Of a DNA stretch of 58,867 nt, positions 35,543-44,631 are shown in pieces. The position numbers and the translations under genes were made by a program. Origin of the DNA: an uncultured Bacteroidales bacterium (GTDB taxonomy: Bacteria > Bacteroidota > Bacteroidia > Bacteroidales > UBA932); NCBI GenBank assembly GCA_944323845.1, contig CALUUA010000031.1, forward strand, positions 1 through 58,867. The letters run 5' to 3'. Position 1 is the first letter of the stretch. The number at the start of each line of letters is the position of its first letter. The notes beneath the pieces were generated by a model. The model was given only the letters and a program-made list of their open reading frames with translations. It had not been told where the DNA came from and made no database searches.

Positions 35543-36452
35543 TTTTTTAATTCAATTATATTCATCAAAAAAACGGAATAAAATTCTAGGTGTTTTCCAT
35601 ATATATTTTATAAAAAGGAAAATATCTATAATTCTTTTTAAGATTTTAACTATAGTCTTAACCTTTCGCAAGGTCTTGTCTATAAATAAAGTTAACCGAG
35701 AAAGCGACATAATAATTTCATTAACAACTTTTCCCGCTAGAATATCAACATTATGGTTAACAATATATTCATTGTTTAGGCAAACTTTAATGCCTAAAAA
35801 AATAATATTGTGGCTATCATCATTACAGTTCCCGAACGGGTTAGAAGATATACCAAAAAATTTAAAAAAATTCATGAAATATGGATTAGAAATATATTTT
35901 GTCGATGAAGATATAGGCTCACATAAAAAATATTACTACACATTGCAATTTTTTCCAAAATATTATATTGTTACCGTTGATGATGATTTTGTATATCATT
36001 CAAGTATGTTAGAGCAACTATATACAACATCTAAGAATTTCCGCGATTCAGTAGTATGCAATTATGCTAGGTATATTAAACGTGATGATACTGGCAAGCT
36101 TTGCCCTTATAATACGTGGCCAATAATAAATAATAATGATTTTAAACCAATAATCCATCCTGATATTTTTTTTGGATCCGGGGGAGGAACATTATTTCCT
36201 CCTGGAGCACTATATGATGATTGTCTCAGGAAAGATTTACTGATAAAGTTAACGCCAAAGGCAGATGATATTTGGCTAAATTCTATGTGTCGACTACAAG
36301 GTTCTCATATTGTATATTTGAATTCAAAATATGATTTGTTTCCGTTGAAAATTAGAAATAATATCAAATTATCGGACGTTAACTTAGATAATAATTATAA
36401 CGATAATCAATTAGATAATATAAATAAATACTACAATAATATATTTTCATGA
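35535..36452 (+). CDS. Glycosyltransferase (GT-A-like) of the polysaccharide locus
   Basis: A 305-residue protein with the layout of GT-A transferases: IIISLTTFPARISTLWLTI near residue 56, a second-domain strand, and VTVDDDFVYH near 149 as the DxD-type metal and nucleotide-sugar site. GSGGGTLFPPGALYDD (about 216-231) and KADDIWLNSM are typical of small bacterial glycosyltransferases of this group. Donor and acceptor are unknown. AT-rich like its neighbours. Confidence 0.7.
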   Translation: MFDFLIQLYSSKKRNKILGVFHIYFIKRKISIILFKILTIVLTFRKVLSINKVNRESDIIISLTTFPARISTLWLTIYSLFRQTLMPKKIILWLSSLQFPNGLEDIPKNLKKFMKYGLEIYFVDEDIGSHKKYYYTLQFFPKYYIVTVDDDFVYHSSMLEQLYTTSKNFRDSVVCNYARYIKRDDTGKLCPYNTWPIINNNDFKPIIHPDIFFGSGGGTLFPPGALYDDCLRKDLLIKLTPKADDIWLNSMCRLQGSHIVYLNSKYDLFPLKIRNNIKLSDVNLDNNYNDNQLDNINKYYNNIFS

Positions 36453-36458
36453 CATATT

Positions 36459-37532
36459 ATGGCTATCCATTTTATTCTATTATTAATAGTTTTACTTATA
36501 AATTATTTCACTTATAGAAAAAGAGCTCGAAGCAGTTTTGTTATTGCTTTTACCTTTATTGTTTTATTTATTTATCTGGCTATTAGATATGATTATGGAA
36601 CAGACTATCTAAATTATTATAAATTATTTAATGATCAAAGTTTGATAGAAGATTCTAGAGAAATTTTATTTTGGAAAATTTTTTATTCTTTTAACTCATA
36701 TGAATTTTTTATCTTTTGTCATACAGCCGTTTTTCTTATAACCTTATATGTTTTTCTTAGAAAGAATATCTCTCCCCAATATTATGTTTTATTTTTACTA
36801 TCATTTATGTTGCATCCAGGGATGATATATTGTTATATCACTGCGATGAGATCAGCATTAGCGGCTTCAACTTTTATAATAATTGCGCAATATTTTTATA
36901 TTAAAAAGAAAAATATCGTAATTTATCTTATAGGAATAATAATAGCATCGTTATTTCATACATCTGCGATAGTATTAATATTATTGCCATTATTTGAGTT
37001 TATTATATCAAAATTATCAGTTAAGATAGTTTTAGTTTGTTACTGTTTATTATTTATAATAAGTGCATTCTTTTTACAGGATATCATTCAAGGGATTTTA
37101 TCGGGTTTCGATGTCTTTAATAGATATAGTTATTACGTAGAAGAAGATTATATTGATTCTACTTCATCAAGTATCATTATTTTGAGATCTCTATATTTAT
37201 TCCCGTTATATTATATGCTTCGCCTTTATTATTCTCATAAACTTTCCGATGAGTTTAATAGAATAATGGTAATAGCTTTTTTATATTTTGTAATATTATT
37301 TGTCGGTTTAGATTTTCAAAATAGATATGCCATAATTTTATTCCCGTATGTTATAGCATCAGTTTGTTTAACATTGGCGAATACTTCAAATATGTTAAAT
37401 AAATCTATTATAATTATTCCATATTTAGTAGTATTATTTTATTTAAATTACGTTATGTATAAAATTTATATGGAAAATCCATTTATACAAGGTAATTTTA
37501 TTTATTATCATACAATATTTTCTATCCAATAA
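36459..37532 (+). CDS. wzy: EpsG/Wzy-like polysaccharide polymerase
   Basis: A 357-residue polytopic protein with about ten hydrophobic segments and the EpsG-family hallmark IRYDYGTDYLNYYKLF near residue 44, followed by the loop-rich region with YCYITAMRSALAAS near 125. Such proteins polymerise lipid-linked repeat units in the periplasm. It is the only Wzy candidate in the locus, and lies six bases after the preceding glycosyltransferase. Confidence 0.8.
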   Translation: MAIHFILLLIVLLINYFTYRKRARSSFVIAFTFIVLFIYLAIRYDYGTDYLNYYKLFNDQSLIEDSREILFWKIFYSFNSYEFFIFCHTAVFLITLYVFLRKNISPQYYVLFLLSFMLHPGMIYCYITAMRSALAASTFIIIAQYFYIKKKNIVIYLIGIIIASLFHTSAIVLILLPLFEFIISKLSVKIVLVCYCLLFIISAFFLQDIIQGILSGFDVFNRYSYYVEEDYIDSTSSSIIILRSLYLFPLYYMLRLYYSHKLSDEFNRIMVIAFLYFVILFVGLDFQNRYAIILFPYVIASVCLTLANTSNMLNKSIIIIPYLVVLFYLNYVMYKIYMENPFIQGNFIYYHTIFSIQ

Positions 37533-37540
37533 AAATAATT

Positions 37541-38647
37541 ATGAGTAGCAATAAATTCAAACATGTTGTCATTATCCATAAGGCTATGTTTCATAAACGG
37601 CCGCCAGTTATTAGTGCTCTGATGATTATAAATAGTCTAGGATATAATGTAAGTTTATGCACGACTGGAATATCTGATGACTGGAAAAAATTTTTGCAAA
37701 GTAAGAATATATCATGTTGTATAATTAAAGATCTTAAATCGAAAAGTGTTTTCAGCAAAATATATAGCTACATAAGGTTTAGGATTAATGTATACCAGTA
37801 TATTAAGCAGTTTTGTACCCAAGATACGTTATTATGGGTAGAAGGTGCATATACAATTGTTTCTTTGGGAATTAAGTTAAATCAATATAAACATATACTG
37901 CAAATTCAAGAATTGCATGAAAATTCAAAAATACAACTTCATGCAATTTCTAAAGTGTTAAAAACATCTTTAGCGGTTTTTATGCCAGAATATAATAGAA
38001 CTGTACTATATAAGATCTGGTTTAAATTAAATAAGAAGCCATATGTTTTACCAAATAAGCCTTTTTTTATTCCTACAGCAAAGGAATTAGATTTAATTCA
38101 GACAAAATATGCTGCTATTCTCCAATCTTTAAAAAATAAAAAAATAATTCTTTATCAAGGTCATATTGGACATGACAGAGATTTGTCGAATTATGTAAAA
38201 GCGATAGCATCTATGGATGGAGAATATGTAATGGTGTTGATGGGAACAGATTATGGTATGCTAGAAAAATATAAAGTGTTTAATTCCAATATTGTACATA
38301 TAGACTATATTCCAGCGCCAGATTATTTGATTTTTACCCGTATGGCATATATTGGCATAGTTTCTTATAATTTTACATCATTAAATAATGCATATTGTGC
38401 GCCAAATAAGATATGGGAATATGCATCGTTTGGTTGTCCTATGATAGGAAATGATATTCCTGGATTGCGTTATACGATTTTTCAATATGGCGCAGGCGAA
38501 AGTGTTGATGAAACATCTATACTTTCAATAAAGCAAGCTATAATGAAGATTAATAAAGAATATGATAAATATTCTGAAAAATCAAGAATCTTTTATAATT
38601 CAATTGATAATAAAAAAATTATATCCGAAGTGTTAAGTTCAATATAA
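37541..38647 (+). CDS. GT-B (GT4-like) glycosyltransferase
   Basis: A 368-residue protein with the two-Rossmann layout of GT4 enzymes. The C-terminal half has LYQGHIGHDRDL near 207, the GTDYGMLEKY strand, and APNKIWEYASFGCPMIGNDIPG near 288, the nucleotide-sugar binding block. The N-terminal half is divergent. Specificity is not predictable. It is followed 13 bases later by the deacetylase. Confidence 0.75.
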   Translation: MSSNKFKHVVIIHKAMFHKRPPVISALMIINSLGYNVSLCTTGISDDWKKFLQSKNISCCIIKDLKSKSVFSKIYSYIRFRINVYQYIKQFCTQDTLLWVEGAYTIVSLGIKLNQYKHILQIQELHENSKIQLHAISKVLKTSLAVFMPEYNRTVLYKIWFKLNKKPYVLPNKPFFIPTAKELDLIQTKYAAILQSLKNKKIILYQGHIGHDRDLSNYVKAIASMDGEYVMVLMGTDYGMLEKYKVFNSNIVHIDYIPAPDYLIFTRMAYIGIVSYNFTSLNNAYCAPNKIWEYASFGCPMIGNDIPGLRYTIFQYGAGESVDETSILSIKQAIMKINKEYDKYSEKSRIFYNSIDNKKIISEVLSSI

Positions 38648-38660
38648 CTAATTAGTAAAG

Positions 38661-39422
38661 ATGAGAATAATAGTCAATGCAGATGATTGCGGATATTCTG
38701 AAGAAGTTAATGCAGATATAGAAAAATGTATCCAATCACATAAAATAACAAGTACAACAATATTGAGTAATATGAATGATTTTGACGGTGCAATTTCATT
38801 ATATAATAAATATTCTTCATACATATCGTTTGGAATACATTTAAATTTAACAGAAGGGACTCCATTGACATTTAGTCAAGATTTGTTGAATTATGGTTTT
38901 TATAAAAGAAAAGAAAGTTCTATTGTATTTAATGGAGCGGTTTTTCGTTATAAATATATCCCGAAAACAATTTCATCTGCAATTGAGAATGAATTAGAGA
39001 GTCAAATTAAAAAATTGCTTGAAGCCAATGTCCAGATTTCTCATATTGATAGTCATCATCATATTCATACTGCTTTTTCAATTTATCCAATAGTTGTAAA
39101 ATTGGCTAAACGTTATAATATAAATAAAATTCGAACTTTACGAAATTTTCCAAGAAAGAATTTGCTTGATTCTGCATTGCGAAATTTATGGAAAACATAT
39201 GCAGCTTATAACGAGATTAGGCTTAATTACCAGTTACTTAAAACAAATTATTTCTCTTCCGTAGAGGAGTTTTATATGTCAAAAAACATATTAAATAAAA
39301 ATTGTACTGTGGAATTAATGTGTCATCCTGGTGGTATATATAAAAGTGAAGAAATTATATTACAATCCATAGATTCTATATCTGGATTTGGAGGTAGCCC
39401 TATAAACTATAATCAATTATGA
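38661..39422 (+). CDS. ChbG/YdjC family carbohydrate deacetylase
   Basis: A 253-residue TIM-barrel-like metal enzyme. The divalent-metal ligands of the family are present: NADDCGYS (6-13), FGIHLNLTEGTPL near 55-67, and SHIDSHHHIH near 122-131. ChbG removes an N-acetyl group from chitobiose; in polysaccharide loci such enzymes may deacetylate a HexNAc in the repeat unit. A late CHPGG block is also conserved. It overlaps the next gene by four bases (ATGA). Confidence 0.82.
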   Translation: MRIIVNADDCGYSEEVNADIEKCIQSHKITSTTILSNMNDFDGAISLYNKYSSYISFGIHLNLTEGTPLTFSQDLLNYGFYKRKESSIVFNGAVFRYKYIPKTISSAIENELESQIKKLLEANVQISHIDSHHHIHTAFSIYPIVVKLAKRYNINKIRTLRNFPRKNLLDSALRNLWKTYAAYNEIRLNYQLLKTNYFSSVEEFYMSKNILNKNCTVELMCHPGGIYKSEEIILQSIDSISGFGGSPINYNQL

Positions 39423-40450
39423 ATATACAGATCTTCGATTTATATTTATCAGGGTATTCAGAAAAAGAGTATCTGGATTTTTTGTCTAAGTTTCATAAAG
39501 ATAGTGCTGTATTTAGGTATTATAATCGAGGTAGATGGTATAAATTGATGCCTGGATATATTATTATAATTGCGGTTATAGATGGTAAAATAGTTGGTCA
39601 GGCATCAGCATATAAAACAACAGTTATAATTAAAGGAAAGAAAGAAGATTTGTGGTGGGGTGTTGATACATATGTTTTATCTGAATATAGAGGGAAAGGT
39701 ATTGGAAAGAAACTTCAATTATATTTGCACGAACATTGCCCCAACTTTTCATCAATATGGTATTCTCCTACAAATGGGATAGTAAAAAAGAAGTGTGGTG
39801 CTAATGAATTATTTAAAGTTCAATTCAGTTATTTTCCTGTATCAAAGTTCTTCGGCGTTATCTTGGAATTGGCTATTCAGAAAATATTTCATAAAAAATT
39901 TATAGTACATTCGAGAATTCCTTTTGTGTATTTTTACTTCAATAAGTTATTTAAAAAGTCTTGTAAGTATTCTGAAATAACATTTAATGATCTAGATTTT
40001 AATTTTATTAAAGAATCTTTGAGGCAATTTGATTTTTATATAGAACGGTCTTATGATTATATGCATTGGAAATATGCTTTAAATCCTTCATTACGTTACA
40101 TAATTTTAAAAGTTGAGAAAAGCAATAAAATGGCGTATGTATTTTGTTCTATTGCTCATGAGTGTACATATATCGCAACGAAAATTGTTGGTGCTAAAAT
40201 TTTGGATATATTTACTCAAGAAAATGGAATTAATAAGCTAGATGTCATTTTAACAGTGATATCATATTTTAAATCAAAGCATATCATTATTGATGGGATT
40301 ATGAGTATAGAGAGTTTATCGTATTTGCCTAAATTTGTGTATCCTTATCCAAATACAGCTTTTTTATCAACAATCAAAGCTGATAATATTTGTTCTCCAT
40401 ATGTTGCGTATTCTGATCAAGATATGGAACAAATGTATATTAATCGTTAA
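39419..40450 (+). CDS. GNAT family N-acetyltransferase
   Basis: A 343-residue acyltransferase. The acetyl-CoA pyrophosphate loop YRGKGIGKKL is at about residues 98-107, following the core strand WGVDTYVLSEY. The C-terminal 180 residues look like a second, degenerate GNAT-like half. A role in acetylating an amino sugar after the preceding deacetylase, or a separate residue, is inferred from the coupling of the two genes (ATGA overlap). It could also use another acyl-CoA. Confidence 0.65.
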   Translation: MNIQIFDLYLSGYSEKEYLDFLSKFHKDSAVFRYYNRGRWYKLMPGYIIIIAVIDGKIVGQASAYKTTVIIKGKKEDLWWGVDTYVLSEYRGKGIGKKLQLYLHEHCPNFSSIWYSPTNGIVKKKCGANELFKVQFSYFPVSKFFGVILELAIQKIFHKKFIVHSRIPFVYFYFNKLFKKSCKYSEITFNDLDFNFIKESLRQFDFYIERSYDYMHWKYALNPSLRYIILKVEKSNKMAYVFCSIAHECTYIATKIVGAKILDIFTQENGINKLDVILTVISYFKSKHIIIDGIMSIESLSYLPKFVYPYPNTAFLSTIKADNICSPYVAYSDQDMEQMYINR

Positions 40451-40468
40451 ATTGATAGTTTATTTGAA

Positions 40469-41488
40469 ATGATTTATGATAAAGTTTTTATAACTAATTT
40501 GCCATCGTTCTATAAAATAAATTTATATAACGAAATAAGCAAGAGGAAAAAAATTTATGTAATTTTCACAGGAGATGATTCAAAATCTAGAAATGCAGAT
40601 TTTTTTAAAGGAAATATAGAATTTCCGTATTTCTACTATAAAAATAAGAATTTTTTATATCGAGTTATTATTTCTGCATATTTATTATATATTCTAAAAT
40701 ATAATGAACTCATTATAAGTGGATGGGATTCATTGCCATTATGGGTATTTGCTTGCTTTAGTAATAAAGCGAAAAATTCTGTTGTAATTGAGTCTTCATA
40801 TATCGAATCGACAACGGAAGGTATTAGAGGATGTCTAAAGAAATTTTTTATTAGTAGAATTCAGAATAAAGTTTACGTGTCTGGTCGTGCGCAGGAGAAA
40901 TTAGCTAAATTATTAGGATGCAATGCTACAATTATTAAAACTCATGGAGTTGGATTATTTAATATCATTGAGCAGCCAAAATATATTCCCAGAGAAGCTG
41001 TAAAAAACTTTATTTATGTCGGAAGGTTAGTTGAAGTTAAAAATTTAGATTTCTTAATTAAAGTATTCAATAAAATACCAAATTATAATTTAATAATTGT
41101 TGGTTTTGGAGACCAAGAACAGTACTTGAAGTCAATTTCTAATAATAATATTATTTTCAAAGGTGCTGTAGAGAATAAAAAATTACCAAGACTATATCAA
41201 AATAATGATGTTTTTATTCTACCGTCAAAATCTGAAGTATGGGGTTTGGTTGTAGAAGAGGCATTGAATAATGGTCTTCCTGTTATTGTAAGTAATAGAG
41301 TAGGCTGTGCGGAAGAGATAGTAAATAATGATGTAGGCTTAGTATTCAATTATAATTCAGAAGATGATTTAATGAAAAAAATAAAAACAATTTCCGATAT
41401 TGAATATTACAATAAATTACGAAAAAACATAAGTGAAATTGATTTTACATCTATCCGAAATGCGCAAATTAATAGTTATATATGCTAA
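40469..41488 (+). CDS. GT4-family glycosyltransferase
   Basis: A 339-residue GT-B enzyme. The C-terminal half carries FIYVGRLVEVKNLDFLI near 175, GFGDQEQYLKS, and LPSKSEVWGLVVEEALNNGLPVI near 252 with the E-x7-E nucleotide-sugar motif. Its 3' end overlaps the next gene by 7 bases. It is the last gene of the very AT-rich block. Confidence 0.85.
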   Translation: MIYDKVFITNLPSFYKINLYNEISKRKKIYVIFTGDDSKSRNADFFKGNIEFPYFYYKNKNFLYRVIISAYLLYILKYNELIISGWDSLPLWVFACFSNKAKNSVVIESSYIESTTEGIRGCLKKFFISRIQNKVYVSGRAQEKLAKLLGCNATIIKTHGVGLFNIIEQPKYIPREAVKNFIYVGRLVEVKNLDFLIKVFNKIPNYNLIIVGFGDQEQYLKSISNNNIIFKGAVENKKLPRLYQNNDVFILPSKSEVWGLVVEEALNNGLPVIVSNRVGCAEEIVNNDVGLVFNYNSEDDLMKKIKTISDIEYYNKLRKNISEIDFTSIRNAQINSYIC

Positions 41489-42699
41489 ATTTACTTCAAA
41501 TCAACTCAACTCAAAACTATGGCTCGACTGGTCGGATCGCTGAGAATATCGGAATTCTGGCTAATGAGTGCGGTTTTGATACATATATGGTACATGGTCC
41601 GAGGTGTGTCAATCCGAGTGTGCTGAAATCCATTTGTACTGAGTCTTCGTTTGAAGAAAAGTTACATGGTATGGCAAGCCGGTTGTTTGATGCTCATGGA
41701 TTGGGATCAAAATATGCTACAAAACGGTTGATAGAAAAAATTAGAGAAATAGATCCGGATATAATTCATCTTCATAATATTCATGGGTATTATATTAATT
41801 ACCCGATTCTATTTTCATACTTAAAAGAAGTGAAAAAACCGGTGGTTTGGACGCTTCATGATATCTGGCCATTTACAGGGCATTGCTCTTATTTTGAATT
41901 AGACTGCCAAAAATGGCAGTCCGACTGCCAAAAATGTCAACTTACCCATACATATCCAAAAAGTTTTACAGACTTTTCGCATCGGAATTTCCGGATGAAA
42001 AAGGCGGCTTTCAACGGTGTGGAAAATATGATTTTAGTTCCGGTGTCGAATTGGATGGATGGGTTGTTGAAGCAGTCTTTTTTGAAGGATTATAAGACGT
42101 GTGTTATTCACAATGGAATTGATGTAAGTGTCTTTAATGTAAAGGATGATAATTCTGAAATTAAGCGAAAGTATGGTGTATCGGCGGGAAAGATAATTAT
42201 CGGTGTCGCCAGCCCGTTTACGCCCAAAAAAGGATTTGATGATTTTATCCAGATGAGGCGAATGCTGCCGGATCAGTATCAGATCGTTCTTGTCGGTTTG
42301 ACGGCAGAGCAGATAAATTTGTTGCCCGCTGGAATTACAGGGATCGCGAGAACTCAGAATATTTCGGAACTAGCCTCATTGTATTCCGCTGCTGACGTTT
42401 TTGTTAACCTGACCTATGCTGATAATTTCCCGACAACTAATATAGAGGCTCTGGCTTGCGGGACACCGGTAGTGACATATCAGACTGGCGGCAGTCCGGA
42501 AGCGATAGACGAGAATACAGGCATAGTCGTGCCGAAAGGTAACTTGGATGAAGCAAGAGATGCTGTTGTCAAAATATGTGAAAACGGGAAAATGTATTAC
42601 AAACAGGATTGTCGTAAACGTGCTGAAAAATTTTTCAACAAGGATGACTGTTTTCGAATGTATATCGACTTGTATAATAAGATGATCCAAAATTCTTAA
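41482..42699 (+). CDS. GT4-family glycosyltransferase (WcaC-like)
   Basis: A 405-residue GT-B enzyme. The N-terminus NYGSTGRIAENIG, WTLHDIWPFTGHCSYF near 124, and a Cys-rich loop (about residues 134-155) are shared by WcaC-like transferases. The donor-binding half has VGVASPFTPKKGFDDFI and NFPTTNIEALACGTPVV near 316. GC content rises here compared with the genes to the left, so this gene probably arrived separately. It is followed by the ATPase cassette. Confidence 0.85.
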   Translation: MLNLLQINSTQNYGSTGRIAENIGILANECGFDTYMVHGPRCVNPSVLKSICTESSFEEKLHGMASRLFDAHGLGSKYATKRLIEKIREIDPDIIHLHNIHGYYINYPILFSYLKEVKKPVVWTLHDIWPFTGHCSYFELDCQKWQSDCQKCQLTHTYPKSFTDFSHRNFRMKKAAFNGVENMILVPVSNWMDGLLKQSFLKDYKTCVIHNGIDVSVFNVKDDNSEIKRKYGVSAGKIIIGVASPFTPKKGFDDFIQMRRMLPDQYQIVLVGLTAEQINLLPAGITGIARTQNISELASLYSAADVFVNLTYADNFPTTNIEALACGTPVVTYQTGGSPEAIDENTGIVVPKGNLDEARDAVVKICENGKMYYKQDCRKRAEKFFNKDDCFRMYIDLYNKMIQNS

Positions 42700-42777
42700 A
42701 TTCGTATTTAATAGAAAATTTGTCAAAAACGAATCAGTATATTATTTTTAAAAGAATATTTGAAAAGCTACTTTAGT

Positions 42778-43902
42778 ATGGCAAAGACATATTATAAGAT
42801 GCGGTTGAAAGAAGTGATGATAGGCGGTTATAAATCAATAGCTGCTGATTATCCTGTACAGTTGAAATTGAACGGCATTAATATATTGTTAGGCGCCAAT
42901 GGTGCGGGGAAGAGCAATATCATAAGCTTTTTCACTATGCTCAGTTATTTGATGAACAAGTCTTTTGGTGCTTATGTTGCTAAAGCAGGCGGAGCCAATT
43001 CTCTACTGTATTATGGTGTGAAGCATACTCCGGTTATTTCAGGCCGTCTGGTCTTCTCCAATAAAAAGAATGAAGATATTTATAGTTTTTCTTTGGCATA
43101 CGCTGCTCCGGATCGTCTGGTCGTGACAGAAGAAAGTCTGACATGGCAGAGAAAAGGCGAAATAAAACCTTATCAGGTAGTTCTGAAGCCTAATTTCAAC
43201 GAATCGTCATTGGCGGATTCTAATGATCCTGTGGCGAAATCTATATATTGGCTGCTATCTTACTGTAAAGTATATCAGTTTCATGATTCATCTGCCGAGG
43301 GGCCGCTAAGACAGGCATGTTCGATAGAGACATCAAATTATTTGCAGACTCATGGTAATAATCTTCCTTCTTTTCTGCTTTTCTTGCGTGATCACTACAA
43401 TGATTCTTACCGTAGGATAGTAAGCTATGTAAGTGATGTCATTCCTCAATTTCAGGATTTCTATCTTGAACCTGTAGGTAATAGCATATCTTTGCGCTGG
43501 GTAGATAATTCAGCAACGGATTACAGATTTAATGCCCATCAACTGTCTGATGGGGCTATCCGTTTTATAGCATTGGCAACATTGCTGCTTCAATCGCCAA
43601 AAACGATGCCTGATGTCATCATAATTGATGAACCGGAGTTAGGCCTTCATCCATATGCGATTTCTCAATTGGCTGAAATGATTAGGGATGCTTCAAAGCA
43701 TGCTCAGATAATCATTTCAACACAGAGCAAGGACCTGGTGGACTATTTCGATATTGATAATATCACAATAGTCGAAATGGATGATGCTAATCAATGTACA
43801 AAGGCGTCTGTACTTGATAAAAACAAGTACAGACTTTGGCTGGATCATTACTCTTTGAGCGAAATATGGGATAAGAATATCATAGGAGGGAGACCGATAT
43901 GA
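42778..43902 (+). CDS. AAA ATPase (AAA15/21, RecF-like) of a two-gene cassette
   Basis: A 374-residue ABC/SMC-like ATPase. Walker A GANGAGKSN is at 39-47, the ABC-signature-like HQLSDGAIRF near 256, and Walker B IIIDEPELGLHP at 281-292, followed by IISTQSKDLVDYF in the switch position. There is no membrane segment and no sugar-related motif. A start at ATG 42799 would also fit. The gene overlaps a DUF4276 gene by four bases (ATGA). Pairs of this kind, an SMC-like ATPase with a TOPRIM-like partner, are widespread in phage-defence loci (OLD, Gabija and AbiL/RloAB-like pairs share the plan). Its position in a polysaccharide operon suggests cargo. Confidence 0.8.
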   Translation: MAKTYYKMRLKEVMIGGYKSIAADYPVQLKLNGINILLGANGAGKSNIISFFTMLSYLMNKSFGAYVAKAGGANSLLYYGVKHTPVISGRLVFSNKKNEDIYSFSLAYAAPDRLVVTEESLTWQRKGEIKPYQVVLKPNFNESSLADSNDPVAKSIYWLLSYCKVYQFHDSSAEGPLRQACSIETSNYLQTHGNNLPSFLLFLRDHYNDSYRRIVSYVSDVIPQFQDFYLEPVGNSISLRWVDNSATDYRFNAHQLSDGAIRFIALATLLLQSPKTMPDVIIIDEPELGLHPYAISQLAEMIRDASKHAQIIISTQSKDLVDYFDIDNITIVEMDDANQCTKASVLDKNKYRLWLDHYSLSEIWDKNIIGGRPI

Positions 43903-44615
43903 GTAATGCTGTTATATTGCATATTCTATGTGAAGGTCCGACGGAGCAGGGCTTTGCTGATACCGTCCTGAAACCATATTTGATGGAACAGGGGATAACA
44001 GCCGTCAAAAGTGTTTCTGTAATGACTAATAAGAAATTATCCATTACAGGCGGATTGCGTTCATATACTCAGGTAAAGCAGGATTTGGATATACTGATTC
44101 ATTCACATCCTGACCAAGGATACGAACGGCACTTATTTACTACAATGTTTGACTTATATGCCCTACCTCCTGATTTCCCGGAATATGGCACTTGTAAAAA
44201 AATCCATGATAAATACAGTCAGGTAGAGTCGCTGGAAAAGGCCTTTGGAACTGCTGTCGGGAGCGAGAGGTTTATACCGTATATTCAGTTACATGAATTC
44301 GAGGCTTTGATTTTCTGTGGTATCGATTATTTATTGGATTTGTATCCCAGATCGGATAAGCAGTGTCATGCGTTGAAAACCATCTTATCAAATGTCCGAT
44401 CTCCTGAATTAATCAATGATAAACCTGAAACTGCTCCAAGCAAGCGAATTATCAAAGAAATTGAAGAAAAAGGGAATTACTCCTACAATAAGCCTAAAAC
44501 AGGAAAATATGTTACGGAGAAGGTAGGAATCGATAACTTACGTGCGAAATGCCCTCATTTTGACAAATGGATTGCAAGAATTTTGAGTGCTGCAGGTGTT
44601 TTTAAACTAGAATAA
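43899..44615 (+). CDS. DUF4276 (TOPRIM-like) protein paired with the ATPase
   Basis: A 238-residue protein of the DUF4276 type. HILCEGPTEQGF (residues 8-19) resembles the first acidic motif of TOPRIM domains, and IQLHEFEALIF near 129-139 is the characteristic internal block. It may be the nuclease or effector of the pair, by analogy to OLD-family and AbiL/RloB-like partners. AGGAGGG lies 14 bases before the ATG. fnlA follows 16 bases later, so the cassette sits tightly in the operon. Confidence 0.75.
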   Translation: MSNAVILHILCEGPTEQGFADTVLKPYLMEQGITAVKSVSVMTNKKLSITGGLRSYTQVKQDLDILIHSHPDQGYERHLFTTMFDLYALPPDFPEYGTCKKIHDKYSQVESLEKAFGTAVGSERFIPYIQLHEFEALIFCGIDYLLDLYPRSDKQCHALKTILSNVRSPELINDKPETAPSKRIIKEIEEKGNYSYNKPKTGKYVTEKVGIDNLRAKCPHFDKWIARILSAAGVFKLE

Positions 44616-44631
44616 AACTAACTTAAATATC

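Noticed and set aside
41902..41936. Inverted and direct repeat GACTGCC-AAAAAT-GGCAGTC plus a second GACTGCCAAAAATG
   Set aside because: It lies in coding sequence for the Cys-rich loop common to WcaC-like glycosyltransferases (repeated D-C-Q-K), so codon repetition explains it.
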